Positions 43,448-52,055 of a stretch of 64,000 nucleotides of DNA are shown piece after piece. Each line of letters opens with the position of its first letter. Position 1 is the first letter of the stretch. Under the pieces are notes generated by a model that worked only from the letters and a program-made list of their open reading frames with translations, did not search any database and was not told where the DNA came from. The stretch is taken from contig UCJA01000005.1 of NCBI GenBank assembly GCA_900472675.1, positions 250,848 to 314,847 of the forward strand, read 5' to 3'. The translations under genes were made by a program, and so were the position numbers. The stretch is from Hyphomicrobiales bacterium. Lineage in GTDB: Bacteria; Pseudomonadota; Alphaproteobacteria; Rhizobiales; Rhizobiaceae.

Positions 43448-43887
43448 ACATCGGCGAGGCATCCACCGCCTCCGGCGTGTCGGCCAAGATGATCCGCTAC
43501 TACGAGGAGATCGGGCTGGTCACGCCCGCGGCCCGCACCGGCAACAACTACCGTGTCTATGGCGAGGCGGAAGTGCATGTGCTGCGCTTCATCAAGCGTG
43601 CCCGCTCGCTCGGCTTTTCGCTGGAGGAAACCGAGACGCTGCTGAAACTCTGGCAGGACAAGAGCCGCGAAAGCTCGGCCGTCAAGGACGTCGCGACGGC
43701 CCATATCGCCGACCTGGAGCGGCGGATCGCCGAAATGCAGGGCATGGTGAAGACGCTGAGCCATCTCGCCCATTGCTGCGGCGGCAATCACCGTCCCGAT
43801 TGCCCCATCCTCGATGATCTAGCGGGCGATAGCTCCGTAGCGGGCGAAAGTGTGAGCCCGTCCGGAAGCGAGATCCAGATGACGTAA
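43444..43887 (+). CDS. hmrR: HmrR/CueR copper-responsive MerR regulator
   Basis: 147 aa. MerR HTH ([25 protein letters not shown]), coiled dimer helix, and the copper loop [14 protein letters not shown] with the two Cys of the CueR signature. HmrR activates the copper ATPase promoter on Cu(I) excess in rhizobia. The usual protein ends near DCPILDDLA; here about 20 extra polar residues follow ([20 protein letters not shown]). It is translationally coupled to copA (ATGA overlap), and its operator is at 40894-40924. Confidence 0.93.
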   Translation: MNIGEASTASGVSAKMIRYYEEIGLVTPAARTGNNYRVYGEAEVHVLRFIKRARSLGFSLEETETLLKLWQDKSRESSAVKDVATAHIADLERRIAEMQGMVKTLSHLAHCCGGNHRPDCPILDDLAGDSSVAGESVSPSGSEIQMT

Positions 43888-43954
43888 CGCGTCTGTCGCC
43901 TCATCGCGCTAGCCTTTGAGGAGACGGCAGGGCGATTCGATGGGGGAGCGGGCC

Positions 43955-44308
43955 ATGAACAAAAGTTTCGCGCAATTGAGTGAAGAGATCGGTCGGGTAG
44001 GCGACCTCTATGCAAGCGTGCACGGGATCGACCGCAGTTCCGACTGGTATCTTCTGAAGCTGACGGAAGAGCTCGGCGAACTGACCGCCGAGCACCTGCT
44101 GCTTCAAGGGCGGGCGAGGCCGGCTGCGGATGAAGCTAGCGGCACGCGGCAGGCTCTCGAAAACGAGGCGGCCGATCTGTTCGGCCAGTTCGTACTCTAC
44201 CTGCGCCACAACGAGATCGACATCGAGGCGGCCATCGAGCGCAAATGGCTGCGCCACCTGGATCATTACGAAGAGCTCGCTGCCGCGCAGATAAGGCCGT
44301 CGTCCTGA
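43955..44308 (+). CDS. MazG-like nucleotide pyrophosphohydrolase
   Basis: 117 aa from ATG 43955 (GGGGGAG 7 nt upstream). The all-alpha NTP-PPase motif is visible: KLTEELGELTAEHLLL (E-E-x-x-E) and ENEAADLFGQFVLYL (E-x-x-D), which bind Mg2+. It probably hydrolyses a nucleoside triphosphate to the monophosphate, but the substrate is unknown. It lies between hmrR and copZ, 67 bp after hmrR, and may belong to the copper operon by position only. Confidence 0.8.
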   Translation: MNKSFAQLSEEIGRVGDLYASVHGIDRSSDWYLLKLTEELGELTAEHLLLQGRARPAADEASGTRQALENEAADLFGQFVLYLRHNEIDIEAAIERKWLRHLDHYEELAAAQIRPSS

Positions 44309-44436
44309 CCGGACGTGTCGGCATGACGCGCCCTGCATCAGCATTTTTCGTGCCTTGTCGGCTGAGCATCGCTGGCAGGTTTGGTCGCGGCATCCCACAT
44401 TTACCCGACGCCCCACCACCTTGAAGGAGACCTGAC

Positions 44437-44637
44437 ATGACTGCCATCTTCAACGTTCCCGACATGACCTGCGGCCATTGCGAAAAGACCGTGCGCGGCG
44501 CGCTGGAAGAGGTGCTGCCCGGCGCCCCGGTAACCGTCGATCTGGACAGCCAGAAGGTGACGGTGGAAGGCGATGCTGCCGTCGCAGAAGCCGCCATCCG
44601 CGAGGCGGGCTACAGTCCCGTTCCGGTCTCCAGCTGA
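44437..44637 (+). CDS. copZ: CopZ-type copper chaperone
   Basis: 66 aa, a single heavy-metal-associated ferredoxin-like domain with the Cu(I)-binding MTCGHC loop at residues 10-15 and the fold's typical VTVDLDSQKVTVEGDAAVAEAAIREAGY. It delivers copper to CopA. AAGGAG precedes the ATG. It completes a copper set with copA and hmrR. Confidence 0.92.
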   Translation: MTAIFNVPDMTCGHCEKTVRGALEEVLPGAPVTVDLDSQKVTVEGDAAVAEAAIREAGYSPVPVSS

Positions 44638-44712
44638 CGCCGGGGCTTGCGGCGCCCGCCGATTGCGGAGCAGGCGGGAGGCCTGATCGGAGGGTGCCGC
44701 GGCTTGACATTT

Positions 44713-44739
44713 GTCAGGTGGCGATCAAGTAGACCTGAC
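44713..44739 (+). promoter_or_regulatory. Candidate promoter with inverted repeat upstream of the YecD-like gene
   Basis: TTGACA at 44704-44709 resembles a -35. Overlapping the spacer and -10 is a perfect 7-bp inverted repeat, GTCAGGT (44713-44719) and ACCTGAC (44733-44739), 77 bp before the start. This may be an operator for an unidentified repressor. Confidence 0.45.
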
Positions 44740-44815
44740 GCGGCAGCCCTCAACGAACCTTCATGGGCCGGCCGTCCTGGTGTTCCCTGATCCTCCTGAA
44801 ACATGCGGGTTTTCC

Positions 44816-45379
44816 ATGATCTCTCTGGCTTCCAAGACAACCGCCCTGGTCCTCATCGATCTCCAGAAGGGGATCCTGTCCATGGACACCGCGCCCTATC
44901 CGACGGCGCAAGTGCTGGACACCGGACGGGGGCTCGCCGGCTGGTTTCGCGCCGCCGGCGCAACCGTGGTGCTGGTCAACGTGGACTTCGGGCCCGATTT
45001 TGCCGATGCGCCGACCGGGCTTGCCGATGCGGCGATGCCCCGCAGCGCGGACCGTCCGGACGACTGGTCCGAGCTGGCGGACGACCTTCTGGAGCCGGGC
45101 GACCTGAGAGTCACCAAGCACCAGTGGGGCGCCTTCCACGGCACCGATCTCGACGTCAAGCTGCGCCGGCGCGGTATCGATACCATCGTGCTTGGCGGTA
45201 TCGCCACCAATTTCGGTGTCGAATCCACCCTGCGCGCCGGCTGGGAGCATGGCTACAACATGATCGTCGTCGAAGATGCCTGCACCACCGTCTCGCAGGA
45301 GATGCACGACATGGCCTTCGACAAGGTGTTTCCCCGCATTGCCCGGGTTGCCCGCGCCGGGGACCTGAATTTTGGATGA
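44816..45379 (+). CDS. YecD-like isochorismatase-family hydrolase
   Basis: 187 aa. It follows E. coli YecD closely in pattern: KTTALVLIDLQKGIL (catalytic Asp), KHQWGAFHGTDLDVKLRRRGIDTIVLGGIATNFGVEST, and EDACTT...PRIARV. The catalytic Lys is in TKHQWG. At the site of the usual nucleophilic Cys (C-V-E-x-T) there is Gly (NFGVEST), as in YecD, so cysteine hydrolase activity is doubtful. ATG 44816 has a weak ribosome site. It overlaps the AbrB-family gene by 8 nt. Confidence 0.85.
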   Translation: MISLASKTTALVLIDLQKGILSMDTAPYPTAQVLDTGRGLAGWFRAAGATVVLVNVDFGPDFADAPTGLADAAMPRSADRPDDWSELADDLLEPGDLRVTKHQWGAFHGTDLDVKLRRRGIDTIVLGGIATNFGVESTLRAGWEHGYNMIVVEDACTTVSQEMHDMAFDKVFPRIARVARAGDLNFG

Positions 45380-46457
45380 TCGATCCGCCGGAGGAGGCTC
45401 CGGACGCCTGTCCTCGCAGCCGGTCTGGCTGCGCTGGCTTTGCCTGGTCATAGGCTCTTTCTGCCTGGCGATGGCGCTGGAACTTCTGCACCTGCCGGCC
45501 GCCCTTCTGCTGGGGCCGATGGCGGTCGCGGTGCTGCTGGCGGTGACCGGCGCGAGCGTCAAGACGCCGCGCTCCGGCTTCGTCATTGCCCAAGGCGTGG
45601 TCGGCCTGATGATCGCGACCAGCCTGCCGCCCACCATATTTGCCGAAATTGCCGACCAGTGGCCGATCTTCGTGGCCGGCGTGCTGTCGACCGCCGCCGC
45701 CGCGGCCTGCCTCGGCTGGCTGATGGCGCGCGCCCGCATCTTCCCCGGCACCACCGCCATATGGGGCTCGTCGCCGGGAGCCGCCTCGGTCATGACGCTG
45801 ATGTCGGAATCCTACGGCGGCGACATGCGCCTCGTCGCCTTCATGCAGTATATCCGCGTCGTCTGCTGTGCGCTGGCGGCAACCGTGGTGGCGCGCAGCA
45901 TGGGCGTGACGCCGGACGGCAGCCCCGCCGCCATGGTCTGGTTTCCGGAACTGCCCTGGCCGGCGGTGGTGGGAACGGTGGCGATCGCCGTCGTGGTCTC
46001 GCTGATCGGTGCCAGATTGCGCATCCCTGGCGGCCCCATGCTGCTGCCGCTGGCCGTCGGCATGGCGCTGAAACTGTCCGGCCTGATGCCGATCGTGCTG
46101 CCGCCCTGGCTGCTGGCGGCAAGCTACGCGATGATCGGCTGGGGGATCGGAATGCGCTTTACCCCTGACGTCATCGCGCATGCGGCGAGCACGTTTCCGC
46201 GCGTGCTGATGTCGGTCCTGTCGCTGATTGCCATCTGCGGCGTCTTCGCCGTGATCCTGGTCGCCGTCACCGGCATCGATCCCCTGTCGGCCTATCTGGC
46301 GACCAGCCCGGGCGGTGCCGATTCCGTTGCCATCATCGCGGCCTCCACCAAGGTAGACGTGCCCTTCGTGATGACCATGCAGATCGCCCGCTTCCTGTTC
46401 GTGGTGGCGACCGGCCCGGCCACGGCAAGGCTTCTGTCGCGCGCCGCGCGAAGCTGA
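45372..46457 (+). CDS. AbrB family membrane protein (duplicated AbrB module)
   Basis: 361 aa, about ten transmembrane helices in two similar halves. Each half has a Gly-Ala-rich segment (GTTAIWGSSPGAASVMTLMSESYGGD and LATSPGGADSVAIIAASTKVDV), the mark of this AbrB/YrbE-like transporter family, once annotated as ammonia monooxygenase. This is not the Bacillus DNA-binding AbrB. The transport substrate is unknown. It is coupled to the YecD-like gene by an 8-nt overlap. It converges with the diguanylate cyclase gene (6 bp). Confidence 0.87.
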   Translation: MDDRSAGGGSGRLSSQPVWLRWLCLVIGSFCLAMALELLHLPAALLLGPMAVAVLLAVTGASVKTPRSGFVIAQGVVGLMIATSLPPTIFAEIADQWPIFVAGVLSTAAAAACLGWLMARARIFPGTTAIWGSSPGAASVMTLMSESYGGDMRLVAFMQYIRVVCCALAATVVARSMGVTPDGSPAAMVWFPELPWPAVVGTVAIAVVVSLIGARLRIPGGPMLLPLAVGMALKLSGLMPIVLPPWLLAASYAMIGWGIGMRFTPDVIAHAASTFPRVLMSVLSLIAICGVFAVILVAVTGIDPLSAYLATSPGGADSVAIIAASTKVDVPFVMTMQIARFLFVVATGPATARLLSRAARS

Positions 46458-46463
46458 ACGACG

Positions 46464-48368
46464 TTAGAGCGCCGGCGACGGTGTCGGTTCGCTGAGGCTG
46501 CGCCTTGCGGTGCCGACCACCCGGTTGCGGCCGGCGGATTTCGCAAGGTAGAGCGCGTCGTCCGCCTGAGCAAATAGCGCCTGCGCCTTGAACGGCGAAG
46601 GCGATGCCGGGTCATGGCTCGCAATGCCGATGCTGATCGTGGCCATGCCGAGCGGCGGATTGCCCGCATGCGTCAGGCGCAGCCCCTCCACCCGGGCCCG
46701 GAGCTCTTCCGCAACCAGCGCCGCCTGCGTCCCGTCCGTATCGGCCAGCAGCACCGAGAATTCCTCGCCGCCGTAGCGCGCCGCCACGTCGTCCAGGCAG
46801 TTGACGCAATCGCGGATCACCATGCCGATCTGGCGCAGGCACTCGTCGCCGGCCGCATGGCCATAGGTGTCGTTGTAGAGCTTGAACCGGTCCACATCGA
46901 TCATCAGCAGCGTCAGGGGCGTTGCCGTGCGCACTGCCTGCTGCATCATGTCCTCGAACCGCATGTTGAAGAAGCGCCGGTTGGAAAGCCCCGTCAGATC
47001 GTCCGTATGGGCAAGCGTATCGAGCTCGTCCTGCATCTTCTTGTGGCGGCTGACATCGCGGGTGATGGCAACGACGCGGGTGGCCGGCTGGTCGGGTGAG
47101 GCGGGGAGCTTGCTGAGCGCAGTCTCCAGCCACACGACTTCGCCGCCCGGTTTGACGTGCCGGGTGGTGAACTTCTCCTGGGTCGAGCCGGCCTTCAGCC
47201 GGACCGCCGCCTGGCGCACCAGCGCGGTGGTGTCGTCTGCCATGTCTTCAAACACGCTGCGGCCGATCAGCCGGGCCGGCTCGATACCGAGGATCTCGGT
47301 GGAGGAGGGGGATACATATTCGCGGATGCCGTTCTCGTCGAACCGCGAGATCACGTCGCTCGAAGATTCCGCCAGCAGCCGGAATTCCGCCTCGCGTGCC
47401 GCGACCAGCGCCTCCGTCCGGTGCCGCATGTTGGTCTGCCGCTTCCAGTCGATGGCGGCCGCCAGCGTCACGGCGAGCAGGATGGCCGCATAGATCCACC
47501 GGGGCTTGGCCGTGCCGAACCATAACAGAAAGACCTGCCGCTCCGCCGAGGAGGCGACCACAATGATCCCGGTCCGCTCGCTCTGGAAGTAGCCGCCGGC
47601 GCGGTCGGTCCCGTCGATCGGCGACCGGTAGTGATAGGCGCCCATCGCCTGATGCTTCAGGTACTGGGTGAACAGATCCGTCGTCGACAGGTCCAGCCCG
47701 AAGGCGTTCGGCTCTGCCGGTCCCCGCGCCAAAACGATGCCGTCGCCGCGCATCAGCAGGAAAGCGCCGTCGCTCCCCACGTCGAAATTGCGGAAGAAGT
47801 TGATGAAATGGTCCAGCGTCACGGTCGAGACGACGACGCCGCCGAAGGAGCCGTCCGGAAGCGCCACTCTCTGGGAGATGGGAATGATCCAGCGATGCGA
47901 CAGGCGGCTCTCGATCGGCCGTCCCACCACCGGAGGGGTGAGCGCATGCGTCTTGTGGAAGATGAAATACTCGCGGTCCGCATAGTTCACGCCGGCCTGC
48001 GCGTCCTGCGATGACGTGGCGACCATGTTGCCGTTCGCATCGACGAAGGACAGCGTGTTCAGGGTCGGTGCGGCCTTCATCTGCCCGGCAATCAGCACCT
48101 TGATCCTGGCGGGCAGATCCTCATCATTGCCACCGTCCGCGATCTCCGAGACCAGGCTGGCAAGCGGCAGGCGCGACATCTCGATCACGTCGTCTGCATG
48201 CAGGGTGATGGCTTTCGCCGTCTGCTCCAGGCTCGCCTCTGCCCGGGCCACCTGGATGCGCCAGTTGGAATATTCAGTCCAGCAGAACAGCGCCGCGAAA
48301 GCAAGAAAGCCGCAGAGCGCCCAGAGGTTTGTCAATTTAGTCCGGTACGCCAGCACTGTGAAATCCAC
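46464..48368 (-). CDS. Membrane diguanylate cyclase with Cache, PAS and GGDEF domains
   Basis: 634 aa. TM1 (NLWALCGFLAFAALFCWTEY), a periplasmic double-Cache sensor (about 40-275), TM2 (WIYAAILLAVTLAAAI), a PAS domain (about 325-445) with PAC, and a C-terminal GGDEF domain with an intact active site RYGGEEF. It should make cyclic-di-GMP in response to an external ligand. The inhibitory I-site Arg (R-x-x-D five residues before the active site) is replaced: CLDD instead of RxxD, so product inhibition through that site is not expected. No EAL domain. The start is at ATG 48368. Confidence 0.92.
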   Translation of the reverse strand: MDFTVLAYRTKLTNLWALCGFLAFAALFCWTEYSNWRIQVARAEASLEQTAKAITLHADDVIEMSRLPLASLVSEIADGGNDEDLPARIKVLIAGQMKAAPTLNTLSFVDANGNMVATSSQDAQAGVNYADREYFIFHKTHALTPPVVGRPIESRLSHRWIIPISQRVALPDGSFGGVVVSTVTLDHFINFFRNFDVGSDGAFLLMRGDGIVLARGPAEPNAFGLDLSTTDLFTQYLKHQAMGAYHYRSPIDGTDRAGGYFQSERTGIIVVASSAERQVFLLWFGTAKPRWIYAAILLAVTLAAAIDWKRQTNMRHRTEALVAAREAEFRLLAESSSDVISRFDENGIREYVSPSSTEILGIEPARLIGRSVFEDMADDTTALVRQAAVRLKAGSTQEKFTTRHVKPGGEVVWLETALSKLPASPDQPATRVVAITRDVSRHKKMQDELDTLAHTDDLTGLSNRRFFNMRFEDMMQQAVRTATPLTLLMIDVDRFKLYNDTYGHAAGDECLRQIGMVIRDCVNCLDDVAARYGGEEFSVLLADTDGTQAALVAEELRARVEGLRLTHAGNPPLGMATISIGIASHDPASPSPFKAQALFAQADDALYLAKSAGRNRVVGTARRSLSEPTPSPAL

Positions 48369-48503
48369 GCCTGCTCAACACGGGATGGCAGGATAACCGC
48401 AACCTATTATAGATCACTCAATAACTACCATCAAAAATACGAGGGGGCTGCGAGAGGGCCTCCCCGGAGCGGGCGTCTGCCGGCCCGCATCAGGCAGGCT
48501 GGA

Positions 48504-49139
48504 TCAGAACTTCACGCCGATGCCGACGTTGATCACGTGCTGGTCGAAATCCACCTCGGCACCGTTAAGACTGCCGCTGCCATAGTCGTTGAAGCGATAT
48601 TCCAGGCGGCCGAACATGGAATCGGTAAAGGCAAAGTCGACGCCCGCGCCGATCGTCCAGCCGTTCAGCATTTCGTCGTCGCTGACCGGTCCGTCGAGAC
48701 TGACACTGGTGGCCGTCCAGCCGCCGGCGGCATAGACCAGCGCCCGGTCCATGGCAAAGCCGACCCGGCCGCGCACCGAGCCGGAAAAGCCCGTATCCAT
48801 GTCGAAGCCGCCCGTATAGCTGTTCTCGTTCCAGTCGTAGTTGACGTCGCCTTCGACGCCGGCAACGAAACCGTTGGAGAGCTGCCAGTTGTAGCCGGCA
48901 AACCCGCCGATGCGTCCGCCGTCGAACGTGTCGGAGCCGCTGCCGTCCGCCGCCGTCGCGTCGCCCTTGCCCCATCCGTAGCCGCCATGCACGCCCACAT
49001 AGGGACCGCTCCAGCTGAACGCCGGCATCGTCTCCACAGCGACGGGCGCTGCCGGAACCTGGCTCACGGCATCGGCGGCAAAAGCGGCGGAAGCCGCCGT
49101 CAACGCGACCGTGGTGGCGATGATGAACAGTGACGTCAT
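48504..49139 (-). CDS. Outer-membrane beta-barrel protein (Omp25/RopB type)
   Basis: 211 aa: signal peptide (MTSLFIIATTVALTAASAAFAAD), a short linker, then an eight-stranded barrel beginning WSGPYVGVHGGYGWGKGDA and ending HVINVGIGVKF with the C-terminal Phe required for BAM. The pattern matches Omp25/Omp31-like porin-family proteins of Rhizobiales. ATG 49139 has GGAG 8 nt upstream; the longer open frame is discarded. It is divergent from selO. Confidence 0.9.
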   Translation of the reverse strand: MTSLFIIATTVALTAASAAFAADAVSQVPAAPVAVETMPAFSWSGPYVGVHGGYGWGKGDATAADGSGSDTFDGGRIGGFAGYNWQLSNGFVAGVEGDVNYDWNENSYTGGFDMDTGFSGSVRGRVGFAMDRALVYAAGGWTATSVSLDGPVSDDEMLNGWTIGAGVDFAFTDSMFGRLEYRFNDYGSGSLNGAEVDFDQHVINVGIGVKF

Positions 49140-49408
49140 GACACATGCTCCAGATGGTGTTCTGCAACAGGTAGTGCGTCCTGGTAGAAAAGCTGTAGCT
49201 AAAAAGCCACAATTTCGCCTGGATGGCGGCTTTTCTGTGGATAACCTGTGATTTCCGCGGTCCCGACACTGTTCGCGCAAGGTTGGATCTCGCCGCGCAA
49301 CAAAATCCGCCTGACCTTGTTCGGTCGGCAGGGGCTCCCATATGGGAAACCAGACGCCCATCGGGCACAAGACGGCCCCGCCGCCGCGCGGCCGGATAGG
49401 AGTTTTCC

Positions 49409-50869
49409 GTGTTCCATTTCGACAACAGCTACGCCCAGCTGCCGGACCGTTTTTACGCCGCTGTCTACCCCGAGCCGGTCGAAGGGCCGGTGCTTCTGAA
49501 GTTCAACGAGGCGCTGGCCGCCGAACTGGGAATTGAGGCCGATCTCAGCGATCCGGCGCGCCTGGCGGAAGTGTTTGCCGGCAATGTCGTGCCTTCAGGC
49601 GCCATGCCGATTGCCATGGCCTATGCCGGCCACCAGTTCGGCAATTTCAGCCCGAAGCTCGGCGATGGGCGCGCGATCCTGCTCGGCGAAGTGGTCGACG
49701 CAAAGGGCCGCCGCCGCGACATCCAGCTGAAGGGGGCCGGCCCGACGCCCTTTTCGAGGCGCGGCGATGGACGCGCCGCACTTGGACCGGTGCTGCGCGA
49801 ATATCTCGTGTCGGAAGCCATGGCCTCCCTCGGCATCCCCGCCACCCGGGCGCTGGCAGCCGTCGCGACAGGCGAGGCGGTGCAGCGCGAACAGCTGATG
49901 CCGGGCGCCGTCTTCGTGCGGGTGGCGGCGAGCCATGTGCGGGTCGGCACCTTCCAGTTCTTTGCGGCGAAGGGCGACGACGAGGGCGTCAAGCTGCTCG
50001 CGGACTACGTGATCGACCGCCATTATCCGGAGCTCAAGGACAGGCCGAACCCCTATCTCGCCATGCTGGAAACCGTGGCGCTGCGCCAGGCCGAGCTGAT
50101 CGCCCGCTGGATGGGAATAGGCTTCATCCACGGCGTCATGAACACCGACAACATGACCATCTCGGGCGAAACCATCGACTTCGGCCCCTGCGCCTTTCTC
50201 GACGAATACGATCCGGCAAAAGTCTTCTCCTCGATCGACCAGGCGGGCCGCTACGCCTACCGAAACCAGCCGGGCATCGGCCAGTGGAACATGGCGCGTC
50301 TGGCGGAATGCCTGCTGCCGCTCTTGGATGCGGATGAGGAAAAGGCGGTGGAAGCCGCCAATGCCGTGCTGAAGATTTTTGGCGAACATTTTCAAGCCGA
50401 ATGGCTGTCGGTCTTTCGCGCCAAGCTGGGCCTCGCAGGCGAAGAGGCGGGCGATGCCGAACTGGTGCAGGCGCTGCTGGGTGCCATGCAGGAGGCCGAG
50501 GCCGACTTCACGCTCGCCTTCCGGCTGCTCGCCCATGCGGCCGAGGGACGCGACGAGGCTTTCCTCGCGCTCTTCCCGGACCAGCAAAAGGCGACCGCCT
50601 TCCTCGCCACTTGGCGCGAGAGGCTGAGCCGTGAAGACCAGCCGGCCACAGCCCTTGCGGCCACGATGCGAAGCGTCAATCCGGCGGTCATCCCGCGCAA
50701 TCACCGCGTCGAGGAAGCCATCGCCGCGGCGCTGAACGGCGACATCGGCGTCTTCCATCAACTGCTGCAGGCGCTCGAAAAACCCTTCGAGGAACTGCCG
50801 GAATTTGCGAGCTATATGCTCCCGCCGCAGGTGGAGGAACGCGTCGCCCAGACGTTTTGCGGCACGTGA
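49409..50869 (+). CDS. selO: SelO protein adenylyltransferase (YdiU/UPF0061)
   Basis: 486 aa pseudokinase-fold enzyme that transfers AMP to proteins, linked to oxidative stress. Diagnostic segments: GHQFGNFSPKLGDGRAILLGE, QLKGAGPTPFSRRGDGRAALGPVLREYLVSEAM, and the metal-binding NTDNMTISGETIDFGPCAF. The C-terminal Sec/Cys motif region is NPAVIPRNHRVEEAI followed by the extreme C-terminal Cys (TFCGT). Length is normal. It is single, convergent with the DHDPS-family gene across a hairpin region. Confidence 0.93.
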   Translation: MFHFDNSYAQLPDRFYAAVYPEPVEGPVLLKFNEALAAELGIEADLSDPARLAEVFAGNVVPSGAMPIAMAYAGHQFGNFSPKLGDGRAILLGEVVDAKGRRRDIQLKGAGPTPFSRRGDGRAALGPVLREYLVSEAMASLGIPATRALAAVATGEAVQREQLMPGAVFVRVAASHVRVGTFQFFAAKGDDEGVKLLADYVIDRHYPELKDRPNPYLAMLETVALRQAELIARWMGIGFIHGVMNTDNMTISGETIDFGPCAFLDEYDPAKVFSSIDQAGRYAYRNQPGIGQWNMARLAECLLPLLDADEEKAVEAANAVLKIFGEHFQAEWLSVFRAKLGLAGEEAGDAELVQALLGAMQEAEADFTLAFRLLAHAAEGRDEAFLALFPDQQKATAFLATWRERLSREDQPATALAATMRSVNPAVIPRNHRVEEAIAAALNGDIGVFHQLLQALEKPFEELPEFASYMLPPQVEERVAQTFCGT

Positions 50870-50933
50870 CGGGGGAGGGGCGCTCCGCATTGTCCGCGGG
50901 GCCGTTTCATGGTCCTGCTAGCGCGATCGCAAC

Positions 50934-51009
50934 GCCTTATACCATTTTCGCAATTCTAGTATAAGGCCGGGCCAGACGCCGCCGTGGAGCCACGGTGCGC
51001 CCACCGTGG
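50934..51009. terminator. Paired inverted repeats between convergent genes
   Basis: GCCTTATAC (50934-50942) with GTATAAGGC (50959-50967), then the hairpin CCACGGTG-CGCC-CACCGTGG (50990-51009). They lie between the stops of selO (50869) and the DHDPS-family gene (51032). Neither has a good T run, so this is a probable bidirectional, not classical, terminator. Confidence 0.5.
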
Positions 51010-51031
51010 CGAGCCTCCCAAGGCTTCCCTT

Positions 51032-51928
51032 CTATCCCTCCAACCCCCCGATGGCTGTTTCGATGGCGGGCAGGAGGTCGCTGGAGAGCGGCAGGATCGG
51101 GCGCGGCGGGAGAGCATCCGTCAGCCCAAGCAGACCGGCGGCGGCGTAGACGACGCGCAGGCTTCCATGCGTCTTGAACAGGTCCCAGAGCGGCGCAAAG
51201 AGGGCATCCAGGCGACGGCTCTCGGCGACATCGCCTTGGCTTGCGGCCCGCGTCAGGGCTGCGGCGGGTTTTGGAAACAGGCCCGCAACGACGCTGTACC
51301 AGGCATCGGCGCCGGCAAGCAGCGCTCCGCAAGCACCCCAATCGCCGGAATAGCCGATCTTGAACTCGGGCGGCACGCCGGCCCTTAGGCGCTTCATTTC
51401 GCCTGGAAAATCCATGTCCTTCGGCAGCGGCATCTTCACCGCGTGGATCCGCGCAAGGCCGGAGAGCCGCTGCAGCAGATCAGGGCTAAAGCTGAAATGG
51501 GTGGTCGAAGGGTTGTTGTAGATGCAGAGCGGCAGGTCCGTTGCACCCGCAACGGCTTCGAAATGCCGGAACACTTCCTCGTCGGTCAGCGGCGTGTAGG
51601 AAACCGGTGCCAGAAGCAGCGCGTCGGCCCTTTCGGCTGCGGCATCGCGAGCAAGCGCCTGTGCCTCGTCGGTGCGCAGCGTGCCGACCCCGACCATCAG
51701 CGGGATCTTGCCACGCACGACCTCCACCGCCGCCGCCACGGCCCGCCGCCGCTCCTCGCGGCTCAGATACATATAGACGCCGGTGCTGCCGAGGAGGCCG
51801 ATCGACTGGACGTCCGCTTGCAGGATCCGGTCAAGCAGGCGCTGCAAAACCTTGGTATCGACCACGCCGTCCGCGCTGGCAGGAGTGAGCGGGAAGGCGG
51901 ACAGGCCGGTAAAGGGGAAGGGGGACAT
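51032..51928 (-). CDS. Dihydrodipicolinate synthase / N-acetylneuraminate lyase family protein
   Basis: 298 aa TIM barrel. Family marks: TGLSAFPLTP at the start, GSTGVYMYLSREER, a Tyr-containing IYNNPSTT, and the Schiff-base lysine in IHAVKMPLP. It catalyses an aldol-type condensation or cleavage involving pyruvate or a related keto acid; the exact substrate is unclear, since the lysine-pathway dapA is normally more conserved. ATG 51928 was chosen because the 25 residues before it are not part of the fold. It is in the same direction as the catalase-pao genes, 127 bp after them. Confidence 0.87.
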   Translation of the reverse strand: MSPFPFTGLSAFPLTPASADGVVDTKVLQRLLDRILQADVQSIGLLGSTGVYMYLSREERRRAVAAAVEVVRGKIPLMVGVGTLRTDEAQALARDAAAERADALLLAPVSYTPLTDEEVFRHFEAVAGATDLPLCIYNNPSTTHFSFSPDLLQRLSGLARIHAVKMPLPKDMDFPGEMKRLRAGVPPEFKIGYSGDWGACGALLAGADAWYSVVAGLFPKPAAALTRAASQGDVAESRRLDALFAPLWDLFKTHGSLRVVYAAAGLLGLTDALPPRPILPLSSDLLPAIETAIGGLEG

Positions 51929-52055
51929 GCGGGGTGGCTCCGGGCTGCAAGACGATGCCGCACTATGCCCGACCTTCAACCCTGCGCAACCGGCAGCGCT
52001 CATGAAAACGCCGCCCGAGTGGGGCGGCGCTTATGGGGGTAATCCGGCAAGGGCC

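Noticed and set aside
49466-49490. PEPVEG in SelO as a palindromic repeat insertion
   Set aside because: The length and alignment with the E. coli N-terminus show no insertion; the resemblance to a known repeat peptide is coincidental.
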